Assembly (NCBI RefSeq): GCF_000321415.2
Contig: NC_019902.2
Span: 1,798,001-1,862,000, forward strand
DNA: 64,000 bases
Direction: 5' to 3'
From: Thioalkalivibrio nitratireducens DSM 14787
GTDB taxonomy: Bacteria; Pseudomonadota; Gammaproteobacteria; Ectothiorhodospirales; Ectothiorhodospiraceae
In this document: in pieces, positions 28,614-37,457 of the stretch
Position numbering within the stretch: position 1 is the stretch's first letter
Layout: each line of letters begins with the position of its first letter
The notes under the pieces: generated by a model
Database searches by the model: none
What the model was told of the DNA's origin: nothing
The model's input: the letters and a program-made list of their open reading frames with translations, nothing else
Made by a program: the position numbers and the translations under genes

Positions 28614-29489
28614 ATGCGCATCGCACTGATCCAGCACCGCAACGCCTCCGATCGGGAAGCGAATCTCGCCGAGACCCGGGCCCGCGTCGGCGAAGCCGCG
28701 CAACGGGGTGCCCGGCTGGTGGTGCTGGCCGAGCTGCACACCGGCCCCTACTTTTGCCAAGTCGAACACCCCGCGGAGTTCGATCGGGCCGAACCCCTGC
28801 CCGGCCCCTCTACCGAGGCGCTGGCGGCGATCGCCCGCGAGCATCGGGTCGTGCTGGTGGGTTCGCTGTTCGAACGCCGTGCCGCAGGGCTCTACCACAA
28901 CACCGCCGTGGTGTTCGAACGAGACGGGCAACTCGCCGGGCGCTACCGCAAGATGCACATCCCGGACGATCCCGGCTATTACGAGAAGTATTACTTCACC
29001 CCGGGCGACCTGGGTTTCCAGCCGATCGATACGTCAGCCGGGCGGCTCGGCGTGCTGGTCTGCTGGGACCAGTGGTACCCCGAGGCCGCCCGGCTGATGG
29101 CGCTGGCCGGGGCCGAGATGCTGATCTATCCGACCGCGATCGGCTGGGATCCGCACGACACCCCAGAAGAACAGGCCCGGCAGCGGGAGGCCTGGATCAC
29201 CGTGCAGCGCGGCCATGCGGTCGCCAACAACCTGCCGGTGCTGGCCTGCAACCGGGTCGGGTTCGAGCCGGATCCATCCGGGGCCGGCGCCGGAGCGGCG
29301 TTCTGGGGTTCGAGCTTCGTTACCGGCCCGCAGGGCGAGCTCCTGACCCAGGCCGACACCGAGTCGCCCGAAACGCTGCACGCCGAGATCGACCCCGGGC
29401 GTACCGAGCAGGTGCGTCGCCAGTGGCCGTTCCTGCGCGACCGGCGCATCGATGCCTACGACGGACTGCTGCGCCGGTTCTGCGACTGA
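28614..29489 (+). CDS. aguB: N-carbamoylputrescine amidase
   Basis: A 291-residue nitrilase-family enzyme that releases putrescine, CO2 and ammonia from N-carbamoylputrescine. The Glu-Lys-Cys triad is visible: VLAELHTGPYFC (Glu), YRKMHIPDDPGYYEKYYF (Lys) and VLVCWDQWYPEAARL (Cys). The DPGYYEKYYFTPGD segment is specific for this amidase class. The start follows a GGGAG site. Next to aguA the assignment is safe. The downstream DUF2892 gene follows after 63 bases and may be read through. Confidence 0.96.
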   Translation: MRIALIQHRNASDREANLAETRARVGEAAQRGARLVVLAELHTGPYFCQVEHPAEFDRAEPLPGPSTEALAAIAREHRVVLVGSLFERRAAGLYHNTAVVFERDGQLAGRYRKMHIPDDPGYYEKYYFTPGDLGFQPIDTSAGRLGVLVCWDQWYPEAARLMALAGAEMLIYPTAIGWDPHDTPEEQARQREAWITVQRGHAVANNLPVLACNRVGFEPDPSGAGAGAAFWGSSFVTGPQGELLTQADTESPETLHAEIDPGRTEQVRRQWPFLRDRRIDAYDGLLRRFCD

Positions 29490-29552
29490 GCCGATGAACC
29501 CCGGGGCCGTTGGACGATCCAACCGCTCACGAGAACCGGAGGACGCTGGACC

Positions 29553-29762
29553 ATGACCCTGACACCCACCGTGAACGTTGGCGCCATCGACCGCGGCCTG
29601 CGCATCATCGTCGGCGTGATACTGCTGTCGCTGGTATTCACCGGGCCACAGACCCTGTGGGGGCTGCTCGGCATCATCCCGCTGGCCACCGGTCTGTTCC
29701 GCTGGTGTCCCGCCTATGGCCTGCTGGGTATGAGCACCTGCAAGACCCCGAAACGCCACTAA
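29553..29762 (+). CDS. DUF2892 inner-membrane protein
   Basis: A 69-residue protein with two hydrophobic stretches (IIVGVILLSLVFTGPQ and LWGLLGIIPLATGLF) and the family ending RWCPAYGLLGMSTC. This matches the C-terminal membrane part of YgaP, without the rhodanese domain. Such proteins often go with sulfur-handling enzymes, and the Cys pair is conserved, but the role is unknown. GGAGGA precedes the ATG. A GC hairpin follows the stop. Confidence 0.9.
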   Translation: MTLTPTVNVGAIDRGLRIIVGVILLSLVFTGPQTLWGLLGIIPLATGLFRWCPAYGLLGMSTCKTPKRH

Positions 29763-29773
29763 TCCGCGCCGCG

Positions 29774-29791
29774 CCGGGGGCCTTCCCCCGG
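29774..29791 (+). terminator. GC-rich hairpin after the DUF2892 gene
   Basis: CCGGGGG (29774-29780) and CCCCCGG (29785-29791) form a 7-bp stem with loop CCTT, 12 bases after the stop. No T tract follows, so termination efficiency is uncertain. Confidence 0.4.
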
Positions 29792-29829
29792 GGCCGCGCC
29801 GCCCGCTGCGACCCACGGCGCGGCCCCGG

Positions 29830-29835
29830 TATACT
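29830..29835 (+). promoter_or_regulatory. candidate mfd -10 box
   Basis: TATACT lies 32 bases before the mfd ATG, a 5/6 match to TATAAT. The region 17 bases upstream shows no convincing -35. The same GGTATACT octamer occurs before dapD at 59944-59951. Confidence 0.35.
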
Positions 29836-29867
29836 CCACGTTTCAACCCGACCACAGTGACTGCATC

Positions 29868-32800
29868 ATGCCCGAAGCCGCCCGCGATCCACTGAACCCG
29901 GGACGCCTGCCGTCCTCGGGATTCGAGACCTGGGCGGCCCTGGGGTTCAGCTCCTCGGTGCTCGCACTCGCGCGTGCGGTCCCGGAGTTTCCACGCCCGC
30001 TTCTGGTGGTCACCGAGAGCACCGAGGCCGCCGACCAGTGGATCGCGGAATGGAACTTCTTTGCGACCGATGACAGTATCCCGATTCTGCAACTACCGGA
30101 CTGGGAGACGCTGCCGTTCGACGTCTTTTCGCCCCACGAGGACATCGTCTCCGAACGCCTGCGCACGCTGTACCGCCTGCCTGCGCTGAAGCGGGGCATC
30201 GTGGTGGTCCCGGTGGCCACGTTGATGCAGCGCCTGACGCCACGCCAGTGGCTGCTCGGCCAGTGCCTGGTGCTCACTGTCGGGCAGGGTCTCGACCGTA
30301 GCCGCCTGCGCGAGTCGCTGGCCGATGCCGGCTATCAGCCGGTACACCAGGTTCTCACGCACGGCGAGTTCGCACTGCGCGGCGAGATCATGGACGTGTT
30401 CCCGATGGGTGCGGAAGCGCCGGTGCGGGTCGAGTTTCTCGACGACGAAATCGACTCCTTGCGGCATTTCGACCCGGAGACCCAGCGCTCCACAGCAAAG
30501 ATCGAACGCCTGGAGATCCTGCCCAGCCACGAGTTTCCGATGAATCCGGAAGCAATCAAGGCCTTCCGCGGCCGCTACCGGGCCCGCTTTGCCGGAGACC
30601 CGTCGCGTCACGCAGTGTACCGGGACGTCAGCGAGGGGATTGCCTCTGCCGGGATCGAGTCCTATCTGCCGCTGTTCTTCGATGGTCTCGATACGCTGTT
30701 CGACTATTGCCCCGATTCCGGGGTCGTACAGTTCGGGGACGTCGCCGGCGCCGCGTCCCGGTTCGCGGCCGAGGTGCTGTCCCGTTACGAACAGCTCGGC
30801 CACCAGGTCGAGCGGCCGCTGCTGGCACCGGATGAACTCTACCTGGACGAGGCCGCGCTGCAGGAATCCCTGGCACGCCTCCCGGGCGTGGCCACGGGAC
30901 CGCAGCCGGCGCCCCTGCCGGCGGGACGCGGACGCAGCCTGACGTTCCGACGCGCGCCGCTGCCGGATCTGGGCATCCGCCAGGGTCGGGCGGACCCTGC
31001 CGGGCACCTGAAGGCGTTCATCGCGGAACAGCCGCGCGTGCTGCTGACCGCCGAGTCCGCGGGCCGGCGCGAGGCGCTGGCCACGCTACTCCGGGAACAG
31101 CAAGTCGCCACCATCGCCGTGGAGGACTGGCCGGGGTTCCTGGACGCCAGAGCCCCGGTGATGCTGACCGTCGCCAGCCTGTCCGAGGGCTTCCGGCTGC
31201 CCGAATCGATCGCGGTAGTGCCCGAGTCGGTGCTATTCGGCGAACGTGCCCAGCAGTCGCGGCGGCGGGCGAAGCCGACCCGTGACGCCGACGCGGTGAT
31301 CCAGAACCTCAGCGACCTGCACGCTGGAGCCCCGGTCGTGCACGAGGAGAATGGAATCGGGCGCTACCTCGGCCTGCAAACCCTGACCATTAGCGGCCAG
31401 CCCGCCGAGTTCCTCGCGCTCGAATACGCTGACGGGGCCAAGCTCTACGTTCCGGTGTCGTCGCTGCACCTGATCAGCCGCTACACCGGAGCCGACAGCG
31501 AGCACGCACCGCTGCACCGACTGGGCAGCGAACAGTGGACCCGCGCCCGGCGCAAGGCGGCGGAGAAGGCGCACGACGTCGCCGCCGAACTGCTCGAGAT
31601 CCATGCCCGCCGGGCCGCCCGTGCCGGCACTTCGTTCGTGGTCGAGACCCCCGACTACCACGCCTTCGCCGCAGCGTTTCCGTTCGAGGAGACCGCGGAC
31701 CAGGCCCAGGCGATCGACGCCGTGCTCGCGGACATGGCGGCCAGCCAACCGATGGACCGGGTCGTCTGCGGCGACGTCGGCTTCGGCAAGACCGAGGTCG
31801 CAATGCGCGCGGCCTTCGTCGCGGTGCAGAACCAACGGCAGGTCGTGGTGCTGGTCCCGACCACGCTGCTTGCCCAGCAGCATCACCAGAACTTCAGCGA
31901 CCGGTTCGCCGACTGGCCCGTGCGCGTGGAGTCGCTGTCGCGCTTCCGCAGCGCGCGCGACCAGGCCGCGGTGCTGCAGGGCCTCGCGCAGGGCCGCGTC
32001 GATATCGTGATCGGCACCCACAAGCTGCTGCAGGGCGGGCTCGACTTCCGCAACCTCGGCCTGATTATCGTCGACGAGGAACAGCGTTTCGGCGTGCGCC
32101 ACAAGGAGGCATTGAAGAAGCTGCGCGCCGAGGTCGACATGCTCACGCTGACCGCCACGCCGATCCCGCGCACGCTGAACATGGCCCTGGCCGGCCTGCG
32201 CGACCTGTCGATCATCGCCACCCCGCCGCGGGAACGCCTCGCGATCAAGACCTTCGTGCACGAATGGAACGACGCGATCATCCAGGAGGCCTGCCTGCGC
32301 GAGATGCGCCGCGGCGGCCAGGTGTATTTCCTGCACAACGAGGTCGAGACGATCGCGCGCAACGCCGAAAGGCTGCAGGAACTGCTGCCGGGGGCGCGCA
32401 TCGGTATCGCCCATGGTCAGATGCGCGAGCGCGAACTCGAACAGGTGATGCTGGACTTCTACCATCGCCGCTTCAACGTGCTCGTCTGCACCACGATCAT
32501 CGAGACCGGGATCGACGTCCCGACCGCGAACACGATCATCATGAACCGCGCGGACCGGCTGGGCCTGGCCCAGATGCACCAGCTGCGCGGACGCGTCGGC
32601 CGGTCGCACCACCGTGCCTATGCCTACCTGCTGACGCCGCCGGCCAAGGCGATGACCGCCGATGCACGCAAGCGGCTCGAAGCGATTGCATCGCTCGAGG
32701 ATCTCGGCGTTGGCTTCGCACTGGCCAGCCACGACCTGGAGATCCGGGGTGCGGGCGAACTGCTCGGTGCGGAGCAGAGCGGCCAGATCACCGAGGTCGG

Positions 32801-33338
32801 TTTCGCGCTGTACAACGACCTGCTGAACCGTGCGGTGAATGCACTGCGTTCGGGACAGATGCCGGAGCTCGAGAACGCCGGCGCCTCGGTCACCGAGGTG
32901 GAACTCGGTCTGCCCGCGCTGCTGCCCGAGGACTACGTACCGGACGTGCACACACGCCTGATCCTCTACAAGCGGCTTGCCAGCGCCTCCGACAGCGCCG
33001 CGCTGCGCGACCTCGAAATCGAACTGATCGACCGGTTCGGTCTCCTGCCAGATCCCGCGCGTGCGCTGATGGCGGCGACCCGGCTGCGCCTGAAACTGGC
33101 GTCCCTTGGGGTACGCAAGCTCGAACTCGGTCCCGCCGGGGGGCGCCTGCTGTTCGGGCCGAAACCCGAGATCGACGTCGCGGCGCTGATTCGGCTCGTC
33201 CAGTCCGATCCCCGGGCTTACCGGCTGGACGGCCAGACGGCGTTCCGTTTCAACGCCGAGATGCCGGACCTGGAGCACCGCGTACAAGCGGTGGAACGCC
33301 TGCTGAACGAGATCGCGACCGAACGCAAGGCCGCCTGA
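29868..33338 (+). CDS. mfd: transcription-repair coupling factor
   Basis: A 1156-residue ATPase that removes stalled RNA polymerase and recruits UvrA. Order: UvrB-like module (about 1-330), linker, CarD-like RNA-polymerase-interacting domain (VHEENGIGRYLGLQTLT, about 485-560), then two RecG-like helicase lobes with GDVGFGKTEVAMRAAF (Walker A), DEEQRFGVRHKE (motif II), TATPIPRTLNMAL (motif III) and QLRGRVGRS (motif VI). The C-terminal TRCF domain ends near the stop. Motifs and length are standard. csiV follows after 14 bases. Confidence 0.98.
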   Translation: MPEAARDPLNPGRLPSSGFETWAALGFSSSVLALARAVPEFPRPLLVVTESTEAADQWIAEWNFFATDDSIPILQLPDWETLPFDVFSPHEDIVSERLRTLYRLPALKRGIVVVPVATLMQRLTPRQWLLGQCLVLTVGQGLDRSRLRESLADAGYQPVHQVLTHGEFALRGEIMDVFPMGAEAPVRVEFLDDEIDSLRHFDPETQRSTAKIERLEILPSHEFPMNPEAIKAFRGRYRARFAGDPSRHAVYRDVSEGIASAGIESYLPLFFDGLDTLFDYCPDSGVVQFGDVAGAASRFAAEVLSRYEQLGHQVERPLLAPDELYLDEAALQESLARLPGVATGPQPAPLPAGRGRSLTFRRAPLPDLGIRQGRADPAGHLKAFIAEQPRVLLTAESAGRREALATLLREQQVATIAVEDWPGFLDARAPVMLTVASLSEGFRLPESIAVVPESVLFGERAQQSRRRAKPTRDADAVIQNLSDLHAGAPVVHEENGIGRYLGLQTLTISGQPAEFLALEYADGAKLYVPVSSLHLISRYTGADSEHAPLHRLGSEQWTRARRKAAEKAHDVAAELLEIHARRAARAGTSFVVETPDYHAFAAAFPFEETADQAQAIDAVLADMAASQPMDRVVCGDVGFGKTEVAMRAAFVAVQNQRQVVVLVPTTLLAQQHHQNFSDRFADWPVRVESLSRFRSARDQAAVLQGLAQGRVDIVIGTHKLLQGGLDFRNLGLIIVDEEQRFGVRHKEALKKLRAEVDMLTLTATPIPRTLNMALAGLRDLSIIATPPRERLAIKTFVHEWNDAIIQEACLREMRRGGQVYFLHNEVETIARNAERLQELLPGARIGIAHGQMRERELEQVMLDFYHRRFNVLVCTTIIETGIDVPTANTIIMNRADRLGLAQMHQLRGRVGRSHHRAYAYLLTPPAKAMTADARKRLEAIASLEDLGVGFALASHDLEIRGAGELLGAEQSGQITEVGFALYNDLLNRAVNALRSGQMPELENAGASVTEVELGLPALLPEDYVPDVHTRLILYKRLASASDSAALRDLEIELIDRFGLLPDPARALMAATRLRLKLASLGVRKLELGPAGGRLLFGPKPEIDVAALIRLVQSDPRAYRLDGQTAFRFNAEMPDLEHRVQAVERLLNEIATERKAA

Positions 33339-33352
33339 ACGAGGACCGCCCG

Positions 33353-34012
33353 ATGCCCCTGACCTCACGACGCCATTTCTGCCGCCAGTTGCTGGCACTG
33401 CCGCTATTGGCCGCGCTGCCCGCCGCCGGCCACGCCCAGGTCGGCCGGCGTTACCGCATCGAGCTCGTCATCTTCGAACACCTGGGGCCCGAGAGCCGGG
33501 CGTTCATCGAAGACGTCGCACGTCCGATGCGGGCCGACCTGTCGGGCTTCGGCATCGGCGAAGGCGCGGTGCGCCCGTCACACGCGGGCTTCGAGTTGCA
33601 TCATGTCGCCGACCGCCTCGAACGCTCCGGCCAGGGCCGGGTATTGGCGCGCCTGGCCTGGGACCAGCTGGGGCGCGACTTCCATTCGACGCCGTGGATC
33701 CGGATTCAGGAGGGGCGATACCTGGGAACCCGGGAACCGGAATCCGTGCCGGGCGAGGCGCCCACAGGGCTGTGGGCCGTGATCCCGGAGCACGAACGCT
33801 ACGAACTCGAGGGGCGTCTTCGGGTCTGGGTCGGCCGCTTCCTGCACCTGGAAACCGACCTGGCCTATCACGTGCCCCACGCCCCCGGGGATGATCCCGA
33901 CATCTACCTGGCGATCCCCGTGCGCGGAAGCCAGCGCATGAATTCCGGCGACGACCTGTTCTATCTCGATCACCCGGTGGTCGGCATCATCGCCCGGGTC
34001 ACCCGGCTCTAG
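33353..34012 (+). CDS. csiV: CsiV-family periplasmic protein
   Basis: A 219-residue secreted protein. An Arg-rich start with a hydrophobic core (about 1-28, ALPAAGHAQ cleavage) is a signal peptide. RYRIELVIFEHLGPESRAF (about 32-50) is the CsiV hallmark. The C-terminal half has RLRVWVGRFLHLETDLAYHV and SGDDLFYLDHPVVGIIARVTRL. In Vibrio, CsiV binds peptidoglycan and activates an AsmA-type protein, and in many gammaproteobacteria the gene follows mfd, as here. It is translated 14 bases after mfd, so they share an mRNA. Confidence 0.87.
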   Translation: MPLTSRRHFCRQLLALPLLAALPAAGHAQVGRRYRIELVIFEHLGPESRAFIEDVARPMRADLSGFGIGEGAVRPSHAGFELHHVADRLERSGQGRVLARLAWDQLGRDFHSTPWIRIQEGRYLGTREPESVPGEAPTGLWAVIPEHERYELEGRLRVWVGRFLHLETDLAYHVPHAPGDDPDIYLAIPVRGSQRMNSGDDLFYLDHPVVGIIARVTRL

Positions 34013-34126
34013 TCAGGTCGCAGGGCGAGTCCTACAGGCTGCTGGAACGGCCCGGCCCCACCCCGCGGTTGAAGCCGGAGTTAAAGCCGGAGTGCAGCGC
34101 GCCCGGCAGTCCCCGGCGCCGACCGG

Positions 34127-35095
34127 TCAGCGCCACTGCGGAATCGATTCCCAGCCCAGAATCCGGTCCGCGACCGCGATTCCCAGGTCGTCCAGCAGCA
34201 TCTTCCACGCCCTCTGCTTGGGCTTGAACACGACCAGCTCCTCGATGCCGATCACGTCGCGGGCGACCGACCGATCATTGCCGAGCCCGTCGATCAGCCC
34301 CAGTTCGACCGAGTCCGCCCCGGTCCAAACCAGCCCGCTGAACAGGTCGTCGTTGTTCGAAAGCCGGCCTCCCCTGCCCGTGCGGACCACATCGATGAAC
34401 TGCTGGTGGATCTGGCCGATCACACCCTCGATGTGGTCGACCTCATCCTGCTGCAGCGGCAGAAACGGATCGAGGAAGCCCTTGTTCTCGCCCGCCGTGA
34501 ACAGACGCCGTTCGACGCCCAGCCGCTCCATCAATCCCACCAGTCCGAAACTGTCGAGCCGCACGCCGATGGAACCGACGATGCTGCCCTTGTCCGCGTA
34601 GATCTCGTCGGCCGCCACTGCGATGTAGTAGGCACCGGACGCACCGATGTCCTCGATCACCGCGTACACCGGGATCGCCTCGTGCAGCTCGCGCAGGCGC
34701 AGGATTTCGTCGTGGATCATCCCGGCCTGTACCGGGCTGCCGCCGCCACTATTGATCCGCAGCATCACGGCCGCGGTCTCGTCGTCTTCGAAGGCCCTGC
34801 GCAGCGTCCGGTTGATGTCTTCCGCGTTCACCCGCGTCGCACTCGCGATCAGCCCCTCGATGTCGATGACCGCCACATGCCGGGTCGGCTCCGCATAGCG
34901 GTCCAGCCACTCGGACAGGCCCAGATCGGCACCGCGAACCAGGAACAGCAGCGCAAACAGGTAGATGAAAACGAGCAGCTTGAAGAAGATGCCCCAGCGC
35001 CGGGCCCGGCGCTGCTCGGTGACCTGCGCCTGCAGGAGTTTCTCCAGCGTCTGACGCTCCCACTGGACAGGATCTTGTGCGTTCCAGGTAGACAT
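34127..35095 (-). CDS. sppA: signal peptide peptidase SppA-type S49 peptidase
   Basis: A 322-residue membrane-anchored serine peptidase. One helix (about 38-58, FFKLLVFIYLFALLFLV) is followed by the catalytic domain. The Ser is in IGASGAYYIAVAADEIYADKGSIVGSIGV, and GENKGFLDPF contains the general-base Lys. NSGGGSPVQAG is the conserved upstream loop. This short single-domain form cuts residual signal peptides in the inner membrane. It lies 100 bases after a HAD phosphatase gene and may share its transcript. Confidence 0.93.
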   Translation of the reverse strand: MSTWNAQDPVQWERQTLEKLLQAQVTEQRRARRWGIFFKLLVFIYLFALLFLVRGADLGLSEWLDRYAEPTRHVAVIDIEGLIASATRVNAEDINRTLRRAFEDDETAAVMLRINSGGGSPVQAGMIHDEILRLRELHEAIPVYAVIEDIGASGAYYIAVAADEIYADKGSIVGSIGVRLDSFGLVGLMERLGVERRLFTAGENKGFLDPFLPLQQDEVDHIEGVIGQIHQQFIDVVRTGRGGRLSNNDDLFSGLVWTGADSVELGLIDGLGNDRSVARDVIGIEELVVFKPKQRAWKMLLDDLGIAVADRILGWESIPQWR

Positions 35096-35195
35096 GACGT
35101 TCTTCCTTCAGGAATCGAAATGGGTGACGGATCCGGGTCTGCGGGCGACCGCTTCCGGCAACAATACGGGACAGATCACGACGCCCGGGCGAAGT

Positions 35196-35879
35196 TCAGC
35201 CGCTGCCCTGTCCCACCTCCAGCAGCGGCGGGAGTTCCTCCAGGGATCCGACCAAGGCAAACGGGGCATGGCGCAGCAGGATCTCGGCGCCGTGGACGCC
35301 ATGGGTGATGCCGATGCCGGCGACACCCAACCGCCGGGCCATCTCGAGATCGTAGGAGCTGTCGCCGATCATCACCGCATCCCGGCGGTCCACACCCAGG
35401 CGATCGACCAGATAGCCCAGCATGCCCGGGTCGGGTTTCGACGGGTGTTCGTCGGCGGTGGCAGTGGCATCGAAGAACCGGCCAAGGCCCGTCTCCTTCA
35501 GCGCTTTGTCCAGCCCGCGCCGCGACTTCCCCGTGGCCACCGCGAGCAGGAAACCCCGCTCTGCGAGCTGGGCCAGTACCTGCTCGGCCCCAGGGTAGAG
35601 CGGGGTCGGAGTCGTGTCGCGCTCCAGGTAGTGCGAACGATAGGCATGGGCGAGCGCTTCCGTGAACGCGCCGTCGGTCCCCGGGTAGAGCGCCTGGGTC
35701 GCCTGCCGGACCCCGAGGCCTATGATATCGCGCAGCTGGGCCTCACTCCTTGGTTCCGCACCGATGTCGCCGATGGCCTGCCGCAGGCTGTTGACGATCC
35801 GGGCCACCGAATCCATCAGCGTGCCGTCCCAGTCGAACACGACCAGCGCCAGCGCATTCGCGTCGCTGCGCGGGATCAT
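35196..35879 (-). CDS. HAD-family phosphatase, phosphoglycolate phosphatase-like
   Basis: A 227-residue haloacid-dehalogenase hydrolase with all four motifs: FDWDGTLMDS (I, Asp nucleophile), VATGKSRRGL (II), the Lys of HPSKPDPGML (III) and MIGDSSYDLEMARRLG (IV). The helical cap after motif I is of the Gph type. The start overlaps the rluC stop by 4 bases. Members placed after rluC often are called Gph-like, and the substrate is probably a small phosphate ester. I do not assign it further. Confidence 0.9.
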   Translation of the reverse strand: MIPRSDANALALVVFDWDGTLMDSVARIVNSLRQAIGDIGAEPRSEAQLRDIIGLGVRQATQALYPGTDGAFTEALAHAYRSHYLERDTTPTPLYPGAEQVLAQLAERGFLLAVATGKSRRGLDKALKETGLGRFFDATATADEHPSKPDPGMLGYLVDRLGVDRRDAVMIGDSSYDLEMARRLGVAGIGITHGVHGAEILLRHAPFALVGSLEELPPLLEVGQGSG

Positions 35880-36835
35880 CGGTCACCGCCGGCCAGTGCA
35901 TCGAGTACCGGCTGCAGATCCCCCGGAAGGGGGGTGGAATACAGCTGGATCTCGCCCTGCCAGTCCGGAAAGCGGATCGCCTGCGCGTGCAGAAACATGC
36001 GCCGAAGGCCGGCCGCGCGCGCCCTGCGATTCGCCTCCGCGTCGCCGTAGTCGTGATCCCCGGCCACCGGATGGCCCAGCGCGCTCGCATGCACCCGGAT
36101 CTGGTGCGTCCTGCCGGTGCCGATGTTGACTTCCATCAGTGTGAAATCCCCGAACCCCTCCAGCGGGGTGAACAGACTCGTCGCGCTTCGGGCCACGTCG
36201 CCTTCCTCCTGCGCCGGGCTGCGCATTCGCCGTCGCCCCGAATCGTCGCGGCCGCGCGCAATTGGCAGGTCGCAGTGCCGGGCCCCGCCCTGCCAGCGGC
36301 CCACGAGCAGCGCCAGGTAGCGCTTTTCCACGCCACCGGCCCGCAGAGCGGAATGAAGCGCGGTCAACGCACGCCGGCTCTTGGTCAGGACCAGGCAGCC
36401 GCTGGTTTCGCGATCGAGACGGTGTCCCAGTTCCAGTGCCACCCCGGGCCGCAGTTCGCGCATCGCCTCGATCAGCCCGAACGCGAGCCCGGTGCCCCCG
36501 TGCACCGCCAGCCCGGCCGGCTTGTCCAGCACCAGGTAGTCGTCGTCTTCGAACACGACCGCCTTGCGCAGGATCCGAAGCACACCTTCCGGAATCGCGA
36601 CTGCATCCGGGCTCGGTGGGCCATGCAGTGCCGGCACGCGCACCTGGTCTCCGCCGGCCACCCTCGTTTCCACCTTCGCGCGGCGGCCGTTGATGCGGAT
36701 CGCACCCTTGCGTACCAGGCGATAGACGAGGCTCCGGGGAATACCCCGAAGGTGCCGGAGAAGAAAATTGTCGAGCCGCTGTCCCTCGGCCTGGGGGGGC
36801 ACGGACAACACGCGTGGCCCTTGCTGATGTTCCAT
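35876..36835 (-). CDS. rluC: 23S rRNA pseudouridine synthase (RluC type)
   Basis: A 319-residue enzyme that makes pseudouridines in 23S rRNA. The S4-like domain is RLDNFLLRHLRGIPRSLVYRL to about 80. The catalytic Asp is in GHRLDRETSGCLVLTKS. The C-terminal TGRTHQIRVHASALGHPVAGD motif is the RluA-family hallmark. RluC rather than RluD is chosen from its position next to rne and the HAD gene, as in E. coli and Pseudomonas. It is divergent from rne. Confidence 0.95.
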   Translation of the reverse strand: MEHQQGPRVLSVPPQAEGQRLDNFLLRHLRGIPRSLVYRLVRKGAIRINGRRAKVETRVAGGDQVRVPALHGPPSPDAVAIPEGVLRILRKAVVFEDDDYLVLDKPAGLAVHGGTGLAFGLIEAMRELRPGVALELGHRLDRETSGCLVLTKSRRALTALHSALRAGGVEKRYLALLVGRWQGGARHCDLPIARGRDDSGRRRMRSPAQEEGDVARSATSLFTPLEGFGDFTLMEVNIGTGRTHQIRVHASALGHPVAGDHDYGDAEANRRARAAGLRRMFLHAQAIRFPDWQGEIQLYSTPLPGDLQPVLDALAGGDR

Positions 36836-37457
36836 GCGTGCAGTCTACCCGTTGCCGGCGAGGCATGGTGAAAAAGCCGGATGCCGCGAGGAGTACCCCG
36901 GCGCCGGTCTGCCGGAAGGCGGCATCCGTTGCGCGCCGCCAGTCCAGTCGGTCAAGCGCCGGGGTTACCCTGGTGAGCCCGCTGCGCTTGGCCCACCCTA
37001 CGGCGCTTGGCGAATCATGGAGTATCTACCCGTGCCTCCGATACGCGCAACCCGTGGGGCGCAACGCCATGCACCGAGGGTGCGAGGATGCACCGGTGCC
37101 CGCCGACACCTACGATCTCTTGTTTTCGCTTGCCAGTCAGCGAGTTTTGCCCTAAATTGGCGTTCGGCCCGTTGCGCATGTCCTGCGCAACCGCCCCTGA
37201 ATCACCCTCCGGCAAGGCCCCTGGCCGGCCGGCCCGCGTTACAAGCGAACGTGATACCTAACCTTATAACTCAGTCCTGCCCCCCCTGGCACGTGCCTGC
37301 GAACACATGCTGACGCTGGTACTCGCCCATGCCTGGCTGCATGCCCTCCTGCCCGCAACGGGGCGGACGCGGCAGATTGCGCCAGCGCCCGGCGGCCAGC
37401 GCGTACCGCTCGTGCGGTCGTCCGCGGGGAGCGGTGACACCCAGACGAGCTCAATGA
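36836..37457. other. long divergent region between rluC and rne
   Basis: No gene is supported. The right half (37165-37457) is probably the untranslated leader of rne. The left half carries the rluC upstream region and simple GC-rich sequence. Open frames here look like chance frames. Confidence 0.6.
37130..37158 (+). promoter_or_regulatory. rne promoter
   Basis: TTGCCA (37130-37135), 17-base spacer, TAAATT (37153-37158) on the plus strand: five of six for -35 and four of six for -10 with ideal spacing. It would place the start near 37165 and give rne a leader of about 290 bases, in keeping with autoregulated RNase E genes. Confidence 0.6.

Noticed and set aside
31233-33398. A 721-residue minus-strand open frame opposite mfd
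   Set aside because: Shadow of mfd, with no motif and composition of a reverse complement.
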